Part shown: positions 11,829 to 22,258 of the stretch, piece after piece
Numbering within the stretch: the stretch's first letter is position 1
How the letters are laid out: every line of letters begins with the position of its first letter
Assembly: GCF_040802235.1 (NCBI RefSeq)
Contig: NC_133167.1
Coordinates: 45,506,001 to 45,570,000, forward strand
DNA: 64,000 nucleotides
Source of the DNA: Manis javanica
Lineage: Eukaryota > Chordata > Mammalia > Pholidota > Manidae
Direction: 5' to 3'
Made by a program: the position numbers and the translations under genes
Notes under the pieces: model-generated
What the model was told of the DNA's origin: nothing
Databases searched by the model: none
The model's input: only the letters and a program-made list of their open reading frames with translations

Positions 11829-12150
11829 TGTGGGATCCACATATAAATCAAGTATAAAAATCAAATGAATATTCATGTTTGACCTGATTGTTTATAGTTC
11901 ATAATGCATGATCAGAACCGAAAGTTTCTGTGATGAATGCCCTTGTACTGTTCACCATGTAAGAACTTATTCACTATGTAAGAATTCGTTCACTATGTAA
12001 GAACTTGTTTGTTATGCTTCAGAAGATTGGAGACTGATGAGAACTAGGCTTGAGATGGATTAATGATTGTGCATTGAGCATTGACCCCCCTATACTACAG
12101 AATTTTATTGTTGTTAATCATTTGATCAAAAATATGAGAGATGCCCTCTC
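11829..12150 (+). mobile_element. ERV LTR U3-R, second copy, ended at poly(A) site
   Basis: It starts with TG right after the purine tract ('agggagaaatg'), as a U3 does. It ends at 'gccctctc' followed by A10, the same end point as the outer copy at 12445. It contains three spaced copies of a 'caccatgtaagaactt'-type motif. The polyadenylation signal intact in the outer copy is mutated here (atcaaaaata). Confidence 0.75.
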
Positions 12151-12170
12151 AAAAAAAAAACATCAAACGA
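12151..12170 (+). repeat. Terminal A-tail and right TSD of the L1 unit
   Basis: A10 at 12151-12160, one C, then atcaaacga at 12162-12170, identical to 2617-2625. This marks the 3' junction of the inserted 9.5-kb unit. Confidence 0.8.
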
Positions 12171-12463
12171 ATAATCATATCTGACTTGGTTGTTTATAGT
12201 TCATGATGCGTGATCAAAACCGAAAGTTTCTGTGATGACTGCCCTTGCACTGTTCACCATGTAAGAACTTATTCACTACGTAAGACCTTGTTCACCATGT
12301 AAGAACTTGTTTGTTATGCTTCAGAAGATTGGAGACTGTTAAGATAAGGCTTGGGGTTGATTAATGACTGTGCATTGAGTCCCCTATACATCATTTTATT
12401 GTTGTTAAGAACCATTTGATCAATAAATATGAGAGATGCCCTCTCAAAAAAAAAAATCTGTCC
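12171..12463 (+). mobile_element. Outer ERV retrocopy, right half, A-tail and TSD
   Basis: It continues U3-R of the outer copy from the point where 2625 broke off. An intact AATAAA lies at 12422-12427, the R end is 'gccctctc' at 12445, then an A-run and the repeat of aaaaaaatctgtcc at 12450-12463. Ending exactly at the LTR polyadenylation site shows that an mRNA, not a DNA provirus, was the template. Confidence 0.78.
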
Positions 12464-12556
12464 CCCCTTACATCTGGCTCACTTACATTTCTGGTTTTGG
12501 TATGTTAGGAACGTTTTTGTTTGCAGTTCTGGATAAGCAACTACCCAGTTAAAAAC

Positions 12557-12725
12557 TAACGTGTACTGTCCTAAGCCCTTTGTATACTAATTTACTTAGT
12601 ACACCAGCCCTATGATTTAGGTGTATTATTATTATTATCCCCATTTTACAGATGTGGAAACTGACGCCCAAAGGGGCTGGGTAGGCTGCCTAGCAGCTAG
12701 TATGAGGCAAAGACAGGATTCATGT
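12557..12725 (-). repeat. MIR element
   Basis: Contains the MIR reverse-complement core 'ccccattttacagatg' followed by 'gaaactga' and a diverged flank. Confidence 0.7.
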
Positions 12726-14035
12726 CTATGTTACCTCCCTTGAATCCAGGCCTTTTTAGGCACTACAGCAGGCCTCCTCTTATAGAGGCTTTGCCAGTAC
12801 AGTCCCAGAGATAAGTTAGATAGGACTTAGCATCTTCTGCATGCTGCATAGCTATTATTTATTTAGCAAATTCTCTTTTTTTCAGGCTCAGGAGAAATTT
12901 AATTTTTTACTCAGAAATTCCTTTTAAAATTTTCTGCAATGAATAATGTCAATTATATGGAAAAAACAAAGAACTGGAAAATGTGTTACAAACTACTGAA
13001 AGCAATACCAAGCATTTACAAAGTGATACCCTTTGACATGAGTTGGTCTGTTGTAATAACGGCAACTACAAGACTAAGAAATTAAAAAAATACTAAGAAA
13101 ATCTATCAGGGATTCCAGCCAGATAGTCCAAGATGTCATCCTCTCCTATTACAAGAAAACACTTCTTCTGGCCTTACTTCCTTTGAGAAAATCTAGCTAG
13201 GAAGCTATTGTGTAGCAAAACCATTCTATTGTGCTCATTGTTTCAAATACCTTTATACTGTTTTCTAAGTATCCCTATGCCAGTTATGAACTCTGCCTCT
13301 TGGTTACAAGCCCATTCTTCACTGTCCTGAATGAGCCTGGAGCTGGATCCTGTAAATACTTTTCTTTAGCCAGTTGACCTTGTTACTGGAGGGACACTGC
13401 AGGAAGAAGGGGCTTTTCCTCGCTCAGTGTGCATCCCTGTGTTCTTTATCCGATAGTGTTTGGTTGCAGTGTGGGACCCCAGAGGCCCTCAGCCCCAGTG
13501 AGGTTCAGTGGCAGCTCCCAGTCCTGTGGGTCCCCCTCTTGGCTTCCTCACTAACTCAACAGCACCCCAGCTGGTGGCTTCCCAGTGCCCCAGCCAGGTT
13601 CCCAGTGACTTCAGGGGCCACCCTGCAGCTGGAACCTGGGCGAGCTGGCTGGCTCCTCTGGCGAAGCTCCCAGATTCTTCCAGGCCCCATGGGTGGCTTC
13701 TCCTTGTCTGCCAGCACCTCAGTGAGCTTCTTGGTCTCTAGAGAGTCACTGTCACACCTCTCTTCACAAGGTCAGACTCAGCCTGGGGGCACAGGTAGTA
13801 GGGATGGGGGGCTTTCCCAAGCTTTCTCCTTCCCTGGGCACTCTGCTCAGCTCTAGTGCTGTCTCTGGATCTGCTATTCCTGTATTTTTTAGTATCTAAT
13901 CATTTGTTACTAATTATTACTTCATATCTACCTATCTATGTACCTGTATACATGAATTTCCCCATAAAGATTTGTAGGCTTCCCCGCTCATTACTCTGTG
14001 GTTACTGTCTCCTGACAGGAACCTGACCCATACAA
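12726..14035. other. Intergenic, with an unidentified GC-rich block at 13340-13860
   Basis: Apart from a CT- and GC-rich stretch rich in 'ccag' motifs, nothing is identifiable. The stretch ends near 'aggaacctgaccc' at about 14020 and may be an ancient LTR. The open frame it contains on the plus strand has low complexity and no family resemblance. Confidence 0.4.
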
Positions 14036-14225
14036 AGTGCCAGGCATTTTTCCAAGTACCTTGCAAACAGTAACTTGTTCAACCCTTGTAACAACCCTTT
14101 GAAGTAGGTGTGGTTACTAGCCCTTTTTACCCATGGGGACAGCAAGGTGATGAGATGTTCAGGAACATGCCCACGTTTACGTAGTCAGGAGGTGGTGAGG
14201 ACTGGTTGTGAACTCAGGCCATTTG
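14036..14225 (-). repeat. MIR element
   Basis: Reverse-complement MIR layout: 'gtgccaggca', 'caacaaccctttgaagtaggt', then a 'gtgaactcaggc' end. Confidence 0.7.
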
Positions 14226-17200
14226 CCACCAGTTTGGGACTCAGGCTGCTCTGCTCTCTTCCCATCTTCTCTGGAACTGGTTTACCAGATTAATTTAGAC
14301 ATTTAGACTCTGGAATTTTCTAGGGATGTTTGGGTTGACCACTCTTTGACACTTGCTCTCTCATATGTGTGTCAGGCAGTGGAGTGGGTAATGACATTAT
14401 CATTGGTCAGCCTGTTGCATAATAATGGTAATTTACAGAAAGTGTCCATTCTCTCAAAAGACTGGGAATAGGTAAATCTAATTCAAATGTATGCACCTAA
14501 CATTAAAAGCAGAATAGTTTCCTCTTTTTGACAGGAAGCACTTTATACACTTACTTTCTGCAGAAATTCTTTGGTCATTGTTACATTTGTGATTCTGAAG
14601 TACATTTTTAATTTTTCACCAGAAATCCACATTCTGTTGAAGGCAAATAAACACATTTGCTTTAGAATTTATTTACTTTCTAAAAGCCTTCATGCAATGA
14701 TTTCCCCTGTGGAACTTGAACTTGGTGGTAGCACTGATGCTGGGGTTTTTGTTTGCAGCGTTGAAGAATGAACTTTGCAAACACCCAAGGTAGGAGAGCC
14801 AGGGAGAGGCTTTTGTTTAGAGATAAAGTGAGAGGACAGAACTCCTGGCTTAAGAAAGCCTGAGTGGTACCTTGTCTAGGGGATTTATAGGCAGTTGAGG
14901 ATATTTGGGAACTGATAAGGGGCTTAGGGTGTGGACTTGTTAAAAGTGGTCTTACGATGTTTGTCCTTGATTGAGATATCAAGTCCCTTTTAGCATGCTA
15001 AAGTGAATCTTACACATGATGACAAATGATTAGCATTATAAAAACATGGGCTATGCTGAGATACTTTCCTTTATCTGGGGAATATTAACTGATCTCACTG
15101 AAGAATGACTCGAGTTTAGCGTTCAACACGGAGTTTTGATAGGGGGTTTCCCTGCATGTAGGTACATTGCTCTGACTGTAAGTATCCTGCCTTGCTTTTT
15201 CCAGAGGCCCTCACTCTACTCGACTACACCCACAGTCCCTGTGTCAGCACTAGAAGCTCTTCTGCACTGTGGGAAGAAGCAGAGCTCCCAAACAAGGGGC
15301 TTCAGACCATCAATCACCAAAACTCATTTGTAGGTTAGCTCTGCATGGTGAGAGCGGCGTTGTGCCGTTCCTCGGATAGCCTGACCAGATCCAGACTGGA
15401 GTGCCTTCGCGTGAGGGATGCTGTAAGGAGACGGAACACTGGTTTGGGCTGATCTGCCTCCATGGACTGGGGACTTGGTTCTTCGAAGCAAAGAAGAGAA
15501 AACTTCATTAGGATTTATAAAGGCTTGTTGCCAAAAGCAAATGGATGAAAAAAAATTCTTTCTATTAGCTTGCATTGCATAGTATTAAAAATTGTGCTTT
15601 AAATTCTAGGGAAACCAGAGAGTTGCTGTGATGGAGCAAATCTTCCTATTTTTTCTTGCCAAATTAGAGCTGTTAGGATGGCTCAATATATTCAGAAAGA
15701 TGCTGGAGCAACGTATTAGTCTGTTAAATTATTTTGAGGATGCTTTTTGCCTTTTGCTATTGTATAGTTTGCTTAGGAAATGTAGGAGCTAGTGGCTGGT
15801 TCTTTCTCTTTAACCCTTTTCTGGATGCCTGGGGGCAATCTGGAGCCCCAGCCAAACTGTGTCTGGATTTGAGGTATGGCCTCTGATGCCAGTGTGGTAA
15901 AAGATGCCATTAGCTACCACATGGATGCTGTTACTAGAATGTCTGTTGAGAAATGAAAATCTTCCTATTTCTGAACACAAGAGGTCACTCTAAACAGGCA
16001 GGGTAAGGATCAAGTGCCAAAGGAAAGAAACCACAGGACGAAGCACTTATCGAAGGCTGGTTGAATTCAAGCTTCTCCTCACCTGATTGCTCTCTCCTTC
16101 CCCTTCCCCCACGTCACCCTAGGAAAAGCACTGTCCAGGCCCTTGATTCCCTCTTCTTATGGTTAAAACAAGCCTGAGGCTCAAGCCTAGGCTTTCAAAG
16201 AGTCAGAATCCTCAGATCTCTTACCTTGGCAAAAATCCCTAGGTCGCTATTTGTCTGGCAGCTTTTCCTGTTAACCTCAGTTGATGTCACTTCCCAGAGA
16301 ATATTTAATTAGACTCTCTTCTTCTGATGCCAGCAGAATAAAATTACTTGTTAATTGACTTTATATTGGCTATGTTGTGTTTCTAGTTTTTTCTTGCCCA
16401 ACTCTTCCATGGCCTTTATTGAGGGTAAATTTTGTTACTAGCTTGTGTTTACCTTTCTGAGACTTGTTGTCTTCAGTATCCCTAGGACAGGCTCAACAGG
16501 ACAGAGCTGGAGGAGGCAGAGATTCTCAAATGAGATGTAAATTTATAATATAATAGGCACCCAAATAGGGAGAGGTTCAAATCTCACAAATGGAGTCTTG
16601 GTGGTACAATGTCAGTGAGTTTTGAAGTTATTCAGTCTTCATGGGTACTTAAATGTTTTAACGTCTACTGGAGAAATGTTTGAGAGAGAAGAATCTATTC
16701 TTCAGGCTATTGTGCATTCAGAAGAGAGTTTAGAGTGCTCATAGCCTGTGGATTTTTTGAGAAAATTAAAAACATTTTAAAAGAGTGGTAGAATGTAACT
16801 CAGATGTCTAGGATCACACCATGGTTCCATTTGAACACACAAAGATAAGTAATGCAGTATTCAAATGGCCTGACACTGGCAGTAATATATTGAGATCACT
16901 GTTTTCAAACACGAAAATTAGTAAATGCTCATGTACATGCCAAGGTTCTACCAGAAAAGGCAAAATCTAGAAAAAAATTTAATCAGGTCTGAACACTTTC
17001 CAGTATTCACATTTCTTTCCAGGAACCTGGGAGCATTTGCTATGTGCTTTAGGAATGCATTTGAGCTGTCTTACCCCTGAGAGCAATATGAACGAGTGAG
17101 TCAGGGTCAGGAGTACTTGGGTCCAATTCTGACAATACCCATTGTTTTCCTGTTGCAGAAATTATTTGACCAATCTTTAAAGCCATCACATACAAACTGA

Positions 17201-18350
17201 CATTTTTCAATAGCGGGCTGCATCTTGCTACACAAAATTTGTGCAAAGTCTCTTCTGCCTGTAAGTACACATTCAGGGCATCAGATGGAGTAAATGGGGA
17301 CTGCAGTCCTGAACATCTGTCTTCCTTATTTGATGCAACAACTCTCCATTCCTTCCCAGAATGTGACTTAACATTTGAAATTCATATTAATCTCTGGGTA
17401 CATGCAGAGACCTTAGCAAGCTGTCTGCAGAGAGCAAACATCCTCCTGCCCTTTGCCAAAGGAGAAACGCATTTTGTGAGGCTGCAGGCTCAGCTTCTTG
17501 GGCTGCTCTGAACCACTGAGCCTGGTTTGCCAGAAAAAATGTTGAGTTGAAAATAAGCATTTGCTCTTGAAAGAGGCTGACAAAACTGTAAGGCACATGG
17601 AAGTTCCATAGAAGCAGTTGCCAGACTAAGCTGCCCTGCAGTCAAAGGTAGGGAACTTGGGCAAATTGGGGCATGGGGCCTGCAGTGGCCACTCTACCTT
17701 CCTGAGGAACAGCCCTCGTCCACACAGGCCCTGTACTTGTGGGGAGGTCTCTGAAGAGTCGGTGCCAGTGAACACACCTCCTCTGTGGCTCCCTCCCCCA
17801 CTGCGGTGCGAGACCCTTGCTGGGACTTCTGAGGAAGACCCTTGCTCCTTGTGGTTGCTACCTGGAGAGGTTCTCTTTTCTTCTAGACAGTAGGGCATGG
17901 ACTTGAAACTTAGGAGTCAGGTAGCTGTTTGTCACCATTCTGAATACAAGTCAGCTGGGGGTGGGAAAGCTGTAACAATCAAGGGAAAATGCGGGAGCCC
18001 TGATCAAATGGAACCCAAAGCACAGTTTGATGTTGGACTTTTCAGCCACTGAGCTAATAAATTCTCTTTATTGTTTGAACAAGACTGAGGATGAGGTTTC
18101 TGGTACCTGCAAGGAAGGTTTCCAAACTATCACCTGGTGCTAAGATGACTGGGGTGCATATCCATCTCTGTGGGTGTACGTACCGGCAGGGCCCATTGTG
18201 AGGCACTCTTTTTCTGAAAGGATACTTGTCCCAAAAGAAACAGTATTGTATGGAACTCTGTGATGTAACCTCTAGTCTCTAAGGTTTTCTTGAAAGTAAT
18301 TACACAGTACATTTGATAAGAAAGTGGGAATCAATAAAAAAAAAAACAGG
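14226..18350. other. Intergenic sequence downstream of SPATS2L
   Basis: No exon, RNA gene or clear repeat recognised. A second possible polyadenylation signal of SPATS2L (AATAAA, minus strand) lies at 18067-18072. Confidence 0.5.
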
Positions 18351-18354
18351 CCAG

Positions 18355-18851
18355 GTGTCAAATGCAGCATATTTTAATTTGTTTCAAATAAAGCAATATA
18401 TGTATATATATTTTTTCAGAAAAACACCAGACATTAAATTCTACAAAAGCGCATATGTCTTCAGCAGATCATGTTTGTCTTGACAAAGATTTGTTTTCAA
18501 CATTAACTCTCTAAAGACGATCAACGGACTGACATCACTGCTACAACAGAGGTTGCTACTGAGCCTCTGCTCTTTAGCCACACCTTGATTCTCCTAACAA
18601 ATGAGTAAATACTGCCTGGCTAAAATGTTGCAATGTCTTGATGAGAAAAAGCATCAACAGATCAAGCAAGGCTGTGAAAGTTATGAAGCAAGCTAGAGTG
18701 AATTATTAGAATTAGTAAAAATGATTGAAGAGGATGACACAACCATACCGGGTTTGTATATTCTGATTGACTCTCTTTTGGCAGCGCGTGGGGTTAGCAC
18801 CTCGGGTGCGGAACCAACACTGAGGGAAGACTGCTTTCTTCCGCTGCTAGC
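18355..18851 (-). other. SPATS2L: SPATS2L 3' UTR (proposed)
   Basis: It follows the stop codon at 18852-18854. On the minus strand ATTAAA lies at 18373-18378. About 25 bases further the sequence becomes 'cctg' plus a T-run (18335-18346), the usual U-rich element downstream of a cleavage site. This places the end near 18355. A longer form ending near 18045 is possible through the AATAAA at 18067-18072. No transcript data are available to choose. Confidence 0.6.
18373..18378 (-). terminator. SPATS2L: Candidate polyadenylation signal of SPATS2L
   Basis: ATTAAA on the minus strand, about 475 bases past the stop codon, with a U-rich downstream element. It is the nearest plausible signal in the 3' UTR. 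Confidence 0.5.
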
Positions 18852-19247
18852 TCAGGCCACCAACGTCACGGCGGGGACGGAGAGAACCGCGGCATCCGGG
18901 GAGACTTCTATTCTCGTCGGGCAGAGATTGCACTGAGAAACCCTAGCGACGTTACCCCGGAAAGGCCTGGCCTCCGAGTTGTCTGCAGCATGCTGCCTCC
19001 GCCGGGGCTTTTCAGAATGCGCTGGGGCCTCCAGGGGCTTTGTCCCCAATGGGGCCTCTTGGTTTTTGGCACTGCCTTTGTTTTTGGGACGGAAGCCGTT
19101 GTGTGGCTGTCTTCTGTGTTCGTGACGGTTGTTGCCCTTCACCATCGGATCAGCTTCGTTACCACTGCCCTGTGGCTTGGCAGACCCGTTTAGCCTGTTG
19201 TTATGATACTGCGGGTTAAATCTTCGTCTTTGGCTAGAAGAACCATT
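18852..19247 (-). CDS. SPATS2L: SPATS2L last coding exon (C-terminus)
   Basis: The exon begins after a pyrimidine tract and 'gatag' acceptor, and its first codon is AAT in phase 0. It encodes 131 residues and TGA (18852-18854). The product is strongly basic, starting 'NGSSSQRRRFNPQYHNN', with a His/Arg/Gln-rich stretch ('HEHRRQPHNGFRPKNKG') and the family C-terminus 'QCNLCPTRIEV' to 'VPAVTLVA'. In the SPATS2/SPATS2L family this low-complexity basic tail fits RNA and nucleolar association. That role is known for the human protein and inferred here. No frameshift or stop is seen, so the exon looks functional. Confidence 0.93.
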   Translation of the reverse strand, partial: NGSSSQRRRFNPQYHNNRLNGSAKPQGSGNEADPMVKGNNRHEHRRQPHNGFRPKNKGSAKNQEAPLGTKPLEAPAHSEKPRRRQHAADNSEARPFRGNVARVSQCNLCPTRIEVSPDAAVLSVPAVTLVA

Positions 19248-22037
19248 CTATCAAAAAAAAAAAAAAGAACAGAGGTAGGTATCATAGGCCAGCAAACCAT
19301 AGATGACTTCAGTAGACATCAGGAAATCAAATCTCAAAGCCACAGGTAGGCTTTTTTACACCTTAGAAGAATATCACAACATGCAAATGAGGTCAAGCTG
19401 ATAAAATCCTCAAGGTAAATGGATAGTGGACTATCTTGTAAGTGGAACTCCAAGGAAATTACTGATGTTGAAAGAGAGGTGACAGATGTATAAGATGGAC
19501 AATTCAAGAACCAGGCCAAATACAACCCATAATGTACACTTAAAATATAAGTGAATAAATGTAACAGAGAGGCAGGGCAATAATGATTCTCTACTATGAA
19601 CATTTCTGGAATATCCTATATAGACTATGTATATGAATTTTCATATATATGAAGAAAAATGTAAAACTCTGCAATTTTTCTTCTCTAAGGCAGTCTAGTT
19701 TATCTCAAAACACATACACTTCAGAAATTTATCTTATTTATATTATTATCTTATTTCTTCAGAAATAAATACAGGGCTGAGATACATGTAGTAGAACTTG
19801 GTGGGATGTGGAGGTAGCATGTACCTTTATAGAGGTACTTAGTTCTTTTCCTAAACTTCTTGCAGTTCTCAGCCAATGAGTTTTGAAGCATCATACTGAA
19901 AAAAGAACTGGCAGCCTTCAACACATCAGCAGCCGAGAACATAACTGGATGAGGAGAAAGGAAGCAGTGGGTTAGCCTGCCTGTCCCTGTATAAGGGAAA
20001 GGTTTCTGAACTCCTTGAGGTCAACAATAGTCAACATTTATTGAGCACTTACAGTGTGCCAGACACTGAGGAGGGAGCCATCTCATGTATCATCACAAGC
20101 ACCCTTTAAGACAGTTGCTATTATTTGCTTCACTTTATAGATGAGGATAATGAATTTAAGGAACTTGAGGGAACTTAAGGATAGTGAATTTTAAGGTCTA
20201 TGGTTAGAAAATGGTAGAGGTGTTCCAACTTCACACACTGCCTCTTTTCAAGATTCATAAATAGGTTGTATGTGAACTCTGACCTTCACGGAATATCAAA
20301 CCTCTATTATTAAAATGTATAATTTTATGAGTTATAAATACATTAAGTTCTTAATTTGTGTGCACTGTGACTGGATTATATGGGTTTAGGGCAGACTCAC
20401 CCCTAATAATTCAGGCCTAGGGCAAGAATGCAGTATTAGACCCACACAGAGTATGTCCGCATATTGTCTCTTCCTGCCTTTGGCTCCGTCCCCCAGTAGG
20501 AGGCGGCTTTGCACACGACACTCCAGCCTCTGTATCTCTACCCCCACAGATGATCGCCCTTTGGATCTAGAAGTGTGCAAACTGGTAGTGTGGTCTGTCC
20601 TCAAGGTGACATATCCAGGGGAATGGTCCAAACAGACCATGAAAGCAGACATGGGGCCCTTCGGGCACAGACTTCCAGGACCTCAGGTGCCTCACAGCAT
20701 TTCCCAGGAGGAAGGATGAAGTTTCTGGAGAGTCAGTTCTCAGTCTCACTCGGCAGGGAGGCCATGGCTGGGCAGGGGCTGGGAGGGCTGACTCCAAAGC
20801 ACAGGGCCCAGCGCAAGGGCCCTTCTCATCCAGGTCTAAGTGTTCTAGCTTAGATACACAGGCATATATCAACTTAATTGAGCCATTGCCTGGAATTCTT
20901 TGCTGAAAATGATAAAACAGTGAGCTGAAGAAGTGTCTGTGTGCATAGCATTTAATCTGGCTTCCTCTGTTTTTAAAGAAATTGTGAAAGGGAAACAGAC
21001 TAGATGTTAGGCTTAATTTTAATATGGGTTTAATAATGAGCAAAGAGCAAAAGCTCCGAAGATGTCTTTAGATGACAAATAAAACAGATTTGATTATGAT
21101 CTTTAACCTGAGAATATATGAAGTGCTCCTTGTCAAAGTGCAATTTTAAAGTTCACAAAGACCTGTGAGGTCAGAGAAATGCCTGTAGGTGTCATTAATG
21201 ATAATTCTAAAAGACCAAGACAACAAAATCCAAGAGGCACTTGTTAGAAAACTGCATTTTGTAATGCTTAGCAAAAACAGTGTCTTTATTGGGGCTCTCT
21301 TTCTTAGAGATGATGAAAGGTGTCTTTACAGCACGTCCAATGTCTGCATCATCAAATCCCATTGCTTGCTCATTCTCTAATGATAAGAGAGATATCAGCT
21401 CTCAAGGATGGAGTGGAGCAGCAGGACAGAAGGAAGACTGTCCATAGGACACCTGCATTCTTAGGGGTCATATTAAAGATTAATAATGTCATTTTGAAAT
21501 GTATTCTCTTCCCTGAAAGCCCAAGACATGTCTGAATTAACTTTAGCCTCTTATTACTAATCTAAATATAAATGGGAATTAAAGGGTCTTAAAAAACAAA
21601 TGCCAGATTTCTTCTCACTAACAGTGTCAGTGGCCAGGTACGGAATCATGCTCCCACATCTCTGCGAGTTCCTTCCACACGTGGGCTGGTGACAGGGACC
21701 TGGGAATGGCAGCACTGGGGGCATGAGAAGAGCTCACTTGGGTGGACTTTGCTAGTGCTGTCAAGAGCCTAGGAAGGCCCCAGCCTGCACACGGGAAGGC
21801 ACCTGTGAAGTGTGGATACCCAGCCCTGGGCAGTTCCCTGAGGCCAGCCAGGCAGATCATCTCAGGCCAGGCAGTGCTGCTGGCCACAGGAGGGGCCTGT
21901 GTATGACCTGGGGAGCTTTGCAGCAGCAGTTGCTGTTTTCTTCCTCTGTACGCAGGTGGTTTCTTCCCTGGCACCAAGCACCAGGGTCTGCAGGATGCCT
22001 GGGGGCAGCGCACGGCCACCCGCCTGGAGCCGCTTAC
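19248..22037 (-). other. SPATS2L: SPATS2L intron
   Basis: A 2.8-kb intron. It contains a reverse MIR at 20025-20235 and otherwise unrecognised sequence, with a moderately GC-rich part at 20400-20850. Confidence 0.8.
20025..20235 (-). repeat. MIR element
   Basis: 'ttattgagcacttacagtg', 'gccagacactg' and 'ctttatagatgagg' follow the reverse MIR consensus in order. Confidence 0.75.
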
Positions 22038-22258
22038 CTGCTTGCTGGCCGGCATGGCCTGGTGAGAGCCATCAGTGGTGCTGGGAAGATTGCTAGCCAC
22101 TTTGGGGCTGGCTGCTTTCCCCTCGGAGGACTTGTTGTGACTGGCTGGTTTTCGGGTGAAGTTCCTCTGTTTCCCAGAGGCTGCTGTGTGAGCGTTCAGC
22201 AGCGGCAGCAGGGAGCTGCAGGGAGTTCTCGGGGAATAGCTGTTCTTTGGATGGGTAA
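22038..22258 (-). CDS. SPATS2L: SPATS2L internal exon, 221 bp (Ser/Pro-rich)
   Basis: The acceptor is 'cgttgcag' at 22259-22260 and the donor is CAG|gtaagc at 22037. The first two bases complete an Ile codon begun in the previous exon, and the exon ends on a full codon. It encodes 'THPKNSYSPRTPCSSLLPLL' followed by a Ser/Thr/Lys-rich linker ending 'MPASKQ'. The linker is the fast-changing, likely disordered part between the coiled-coil core and the basic C-terminus. It has no globular signature and no stop in frame. Confidence 0.92.

Larger units (their letters stand above)
2626..12161 (+). mobile_element. Full-length L1 with long 3' transduction
   Basis: A single retrotransposed unit is bordered by the 9-bp duplication. 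In order it holds an intact L1 5' end ('ggaggggcagagcc'), a repeated 5' UTR to 5111, ORF1 5112-5969, a spacer, ORF2 6165-9974, a 3' UTR, A-tail 10314-10327, a 161-bp segment with A-run 10489-10504, ERV env and LTR sequence 10505-12150, and a terminal A-tail 12151-12160. No copy of the 9-mer follows the internal L1 A-tail, so L1 did not insert alone. Both L1 ORFs are broken, so the copy is dead. Confidence 0.75.

Noticed and set aside
11829-12449. Two tandem solo LTRs or a provirus end
   Set aside because: Each copy stops at the polyadenylation site followed by an A-run, and the junction carries the 9-bp duplication. This fits retrotransposed RNA and not integrated viral DNA.
13374-13856. 160-codon plus-strand frame as a gene
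   Set aside because: Composition-driven (Ser/Pro/Leu-rich, GC-rich block), with no splice context and no recognisable domain.
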